Source: JBGUVL01 sp964370395 (GTDB taxonomy: Bacteria > Bacillota_I > Bacilli_A > Erysipelotrichales > Erysipelotrichaceae). Taken from it: 64,000 nucleotides of DNA. The stretch covers positions 93,345-157,344 of the forward strand of contig CAYJIZ010000002.1 of assembly GCA_964370395.1 (NCBI GenBank), read 5' to 3'. A model generated the notes under the pieces. It saw nothing but the letters and a program-made list of their open reading frames with translations. It did no database searches and was not told the DNA's origin. A program made the translations under genes and the position numbers. This document shows, piece by piece, positions 61,721 through 64,000 of this stretch; the stretch's first letter is position 1, and each line of letters starts with the position of its first letter.

Positions 61721-62875
61721 ATGAAAAAAGTTATTTTATTAGGATGTACGGGAAGTATTGGTACCCAAACCATTGATGTCATTTCAAATCATCGTGACCA
61801 ATTTGAACTTGTTGCTTTGTCTTGTGGTAAAAACATTGCTTTACTTGAAGACATTTTAACAAGTACTTTTGTTAAGCATGTATGTGTAAGTGAAAAAAAG
61901 GATTGGGAATACCTTTGTGATAAATACAAAACGATAACGTTTTATCATGGTGAGGAAGGATTGCTTTCCTTACTTGATTTAAAAGCGGATATCGTTGTGA
62001 ATGCTTTGGTTGGTTTTGTTGGTTTAAAACCATCTTTAAAAACGATTGAAACACACAAAATATTAGCTCTTGCCAACAAAGAGAGTTTGGTAGTGGCGGG
62101 AACGTTAGTGAAAGAATATTTAGAACGTTACCAAGGAACGATGTATCCTATCGATAGCGAACATTCTGCTATCTTTCAAGCGTTGCAAGGGAATCAACAC
62201 AGCACTATTGCGAAGTTAGTTATCACTGCAAGCGGAGGAAGTTTTCGCGACAAAACAAGAGAAGAGTTAAAAGATGTCAGTGTAGAACAAGCACTAGCGC
62301 ATCCTAACTGGTCAATGGGTTCGCGTATTACTATCGATTCTGCTACAATGATGAACAAAGGATTCGAAGTGATTGAAGCGCATTACTTATTTGATGTCGA
62401 TTTTGATGACATCGAAGTGCTAATGAACAAAGAAAGTATTATTCATTCGATGGTACGTTACATCGATCATTCTTTTATTGCTCAATTAGGAACAGCAGAT
62501 ATGCGTATTCCTATTCAATATGCACTTTCTTACCCAGATCGTATCCCGATGATTGGGGAAGAAATTCTTGATTTGGCTAAAATCAAAACGTTGCATTTTG
62601 ATGAAGTTAGTTTTGAACGCTACCCTTTATTGGCTCTTGCTTATGAAGCAGGAAGAAGAAAAGGGAACAGTGGAGCGATTATCAATGCAGCTGACGAAGC
62701 AGCAATTGATTTGTTTCTACAAAAGAAAATTTCATTTTTAACGATAGAACAGTTAATCATGGAAGCGTATGATTCAATTGCATTTATTGAACAACCAACG
62801 CTTGAAGATTTACTAGAAACAGATAAAATCACACGTGAATTCGTGTATGCATATGGGAAAGGTGGACTTGAATGA
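61721..62875 (+). CDS. dxr: 1-deoxy-D-xylulose 5-phosphate reductoisomerase
   Basis: The 384-residue enzyme is the second step of the MEP isoprenoid pathway, making 2-C-methyl-erythritol 4-phosphate with NADPH and a divalent metal. NADPH motif GCTGSIGTQTIDV, ALANKESLVVAG, PIDSEHSAIFQAL with the metal-binding Asp/Glu, and MMNKGFEVIEAH are seen. Its presence implies that the uppS substrate is made by the MEP route. SD AAAAAGGGG. It overlaps rseP by four bases. Confidence 0.97.
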   Translation: MKKVILLGCTGSIGTQTIDVISNHRDQFELVALSCGKNIALLEDILTSTFVKHVCVSEKKDWEYLCDKYKTITFYHGEEGLLSLLDLKADIVVNALVGFVGLKPSLKTIETHKILALANKESLVVAGTLVKEYLERYQGTMYPIDSEHSAIFQALQGNQHSTIAKLVITASGGSFRDKTREELKDVSVEQALAHPNWSMGSRITIDSATMMNKGFEVIEAHYLFDVDFDDIEVLMNKESIIHSMVRYIDHSFIAQLGTADMRIPIQYALSYPDRIPMIGEEILDLAKIKTLHFDEVSFERYPLLALAYEAGRRKGNSGAIINAADEAAIDLFLQKKISFLTIEQLIMEAYDSIAFIEQPTLEDLLETDKITREFVYAYGKGGLE

Positions 62876-63930
62876 GTTTAATTATCGGAATTGTTTCGTT
62901 TGCAATTATGCTTAGTGTAATTGTTACGGTACATGAATTAGGGCATTATATAGCAGCGAAAAAATTTGGTGTTTATTGTGGAGAGTTTTCCATCGGAATG
63001 GGACCTGTTATCTACAAACGCCAGGGAAAAGAAACACAATTCTCAATTCGTGCATTTCCAGTTGGTGGATTTGTTTCGATGGCTGGAGAAGAAGACGACA
63101 CAAAAAAAGACGTTGATGTACCTTTTGAACGTACTATCAATGGAATCAAACCTTGGAAAAGAGTAGTCGTAATGTTAGGTGGTATTTTTATGAATATCGT
63201 CTTAGCTTGGGTTATTTTTGTTGGAATCTTTATGTTTACTGGTAGTGTACCAGATGATACAACCGCAACAATTGGAGCGATTGTGAAAGATGGAGTAGCT
63301 TATGATGCTGGATTTAAAGAAGGTGACTTGATTACTTCGATTACAACAGAATCAGGCAAAACAATTAAAATTGATTCGTTTGATGCCCTGCGTACGGAAA
63401 TTAATTTGGATCCACAAACATTTGAATTTCACGTGAAGCGACAAGATGAGGATTTGGTATTACGTGCAAAACCTGCATACGATGAAAATTCAAGAACATA
63501 TCTATTAGGAATTGGGCAAACTGTCGTAGAAAAACCGATAGCATGGTACCAATCATTCCAATATGGTACAGAAAAAATGATTGATAATTCTACTTTAATT
63601 TTCCGTTCTGTAGGAAAACTGTTCCAAGGAAAAAACTTAGATCAACTGTCTGGTCCTTTGGGTATCTATGAAGTGACACAGAAAGCATTTAGTGATAATC
63701 TGTTAACTTACATTCAATTGTTTGCGATATTCTCGTTAAACATTGGGATTTTCAATGCATTACCAATCCCGATTTTAGATGGTGGTCGTGTATTGATTGT
63801 TATTATTGAAAAGCTACTTGGTCGAAGTATTAATCAGAAGTTTTTGGAAACGATTATGTACATTGGGATGATAGCATTAATCGGATTAATGGTTTATGCT
63901 ACATGGAACGATATATTACGAATGTTTTAA
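62872..63930 (+). CDS. rseP: Site-2 zinc metalloprotease RseP/RasP
   Basis: The 352-residue intramembrane protease has the zinc motif HELGH in the first membrane segment (about 22-26) and the second-site NALPIPILDGG near the C-terminus. A single PDZ domain lies between (about 125-200, YDAGFKEGDLITSI). It cleaves membrane anti-sigma factors and remnant signal peptides in relatives. Four membrane segments are visible. It is shorter than the about 420 residues of B. subtilis RasP. The 70 bases after it contain no gene, but AAAGG at the very end may be the ribosome binding site of the next one. Confidence 0.95.
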   Translation: MSLIIGIVSFAIMLSVIVTVHELGHYIAAKKFGVYCGEFSIGMGPVIYKRQGKETQFSIRAFPVGGFVSMAGEEDDTKKDVDVPFERTINGIKPWKRVVVMLGGIFMNIVLAWVIFVGIFMFTGSVPDDTTATIGAIVKDGVAYDAGFKEGDLITSITTESGKTIKIDSFDALRTEINLDPQTFEFHVKRQDEDLVLRAKPAYDENSRTYLLGIGQTVVEKPIAWYQSFQYGTEKMIDNSTLIFRSVGKLFQGKNLDQLSGPLGIYEVTQKAFSDNLLTYIQLFAIFSLNIGIFNALPIPILDGGRVLIVIIEKLLGRSINQKFLETIMYIGMIALIGLMVYATWNDILRMF

Positions 63931-64000
63931 AACAAAAGCAGTGTTTTGTCAAGGTCCAAGTAAAGTAGAGAGTTAAAAAAAGCAACGTTAAACATAAAGG

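Noticed and set aside
1..64000. tRNA, rRNA, CRISPR arrays, insertion sequences, prophage or c-di-GMP riboswitch
   Set aside because: Intergenic regions were read for these; none showed tRNA-like folds, direct repeat arrays, transposase genes with terminal repeats, or a GEMM core.

Overview
The window is AT-rich chromosomal DNA from a low-GC Gram-positive bacterium (Bacillota). The evidence is gene order shared with Bacillus subtilis: rnjB-ftsK-ymfF-ymfH; ezrA-nifZ-thiI; ffh-rpsP-khpA-rimM-trmD-rplS-lep-rbgA-rnhB-dprA-topA-trmFO-xerC; and rpsB-tsf-pyrH-frr-uppS-cdsA-dxr-rseP. Strong AGGAGG ribosome binding sites and lipoprotein-type oxidative repair enzymes agree. The degenerate RNase J, the loss of clpQ-clpY-codY beside xerC, and the abundance of 2-hydroxyacyl-CoA dehydratase-type proteins suggest an Erysipelotrichia-like, probably anaerobic or gut-type Firmicute. 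That lineage call is inference. No tRNA, rRNA, CRISPR array, insertion sequence or prophage was seen.

Layout. 1-0.8 kb: the 3' end of an rlmD-type rRNA methyltransferase and a small, strongly expressed-looking orphan gene. 0.85-3.2 kb (minus): an extracellular methionine sulfoxide repair operon, ccdA-thioredoxin lipoprotein-msrAB. 3.3-8 kb: a cyclic-di-GMP block of two tandem TPR-GGDEF proteins and one degenerate-GGDEF/EAL protein. 8.1-12.4 kb: an Ldh2-type dehydrogenase, glycerol kinase, a small unknown gene and two HAD phosphatases. 12.5-17.4 kb (minus): a two-gene system resembling 2-hydroxyacyl-CoA dehydratase and its activator, plus a membrane protein. 17.5-25.7 kb: a 2-hydroxyacid dehydrogenase, degenerate RNase J, FtsK, a pair of M16 peptidase homologues and a small SSB. 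25.7-31.6 kb: rpsD (minus) with a structured leader, divergent from ezrA-nifZ-thiI, then rlmA. 31.7-41.8 kb: branched-chain amino-acid genes ilvB-ilvH-ilvC-ilvD, a 1262-residue PAS/GAF/GGDEF/EAL protein and convergent ilvA. 41.9-64 kb: a long plus-strand housekeeping stretch for protein targeting, ribosome biogenesis, signal peptidases, DNA topology and recombination, translation elongation and recycling, isoprenoid and phospholipid synthesis, and the site-2 protease.

Together these genes form a mostly housekeeping chromosome segment with three accessory themes: cyclic-di-GMP signalling (four proteins), radical-type dehydratase/activator chemistry, and surface oxidative-damage repair. The most unusual features are: two genes sharing the same 15-base promoter/start context that would give leaderless mRNAs; an RNase J paralogue that has lost most catalytic ligands; a dehydratase/activase system split into two overlapping genes; a glycerol kinase with Leu in place of the regulatory phospho-His; and ribosomal protein leaders (rpsD, rplS, rpsB) with hairpins or mutually exclusive pairings.
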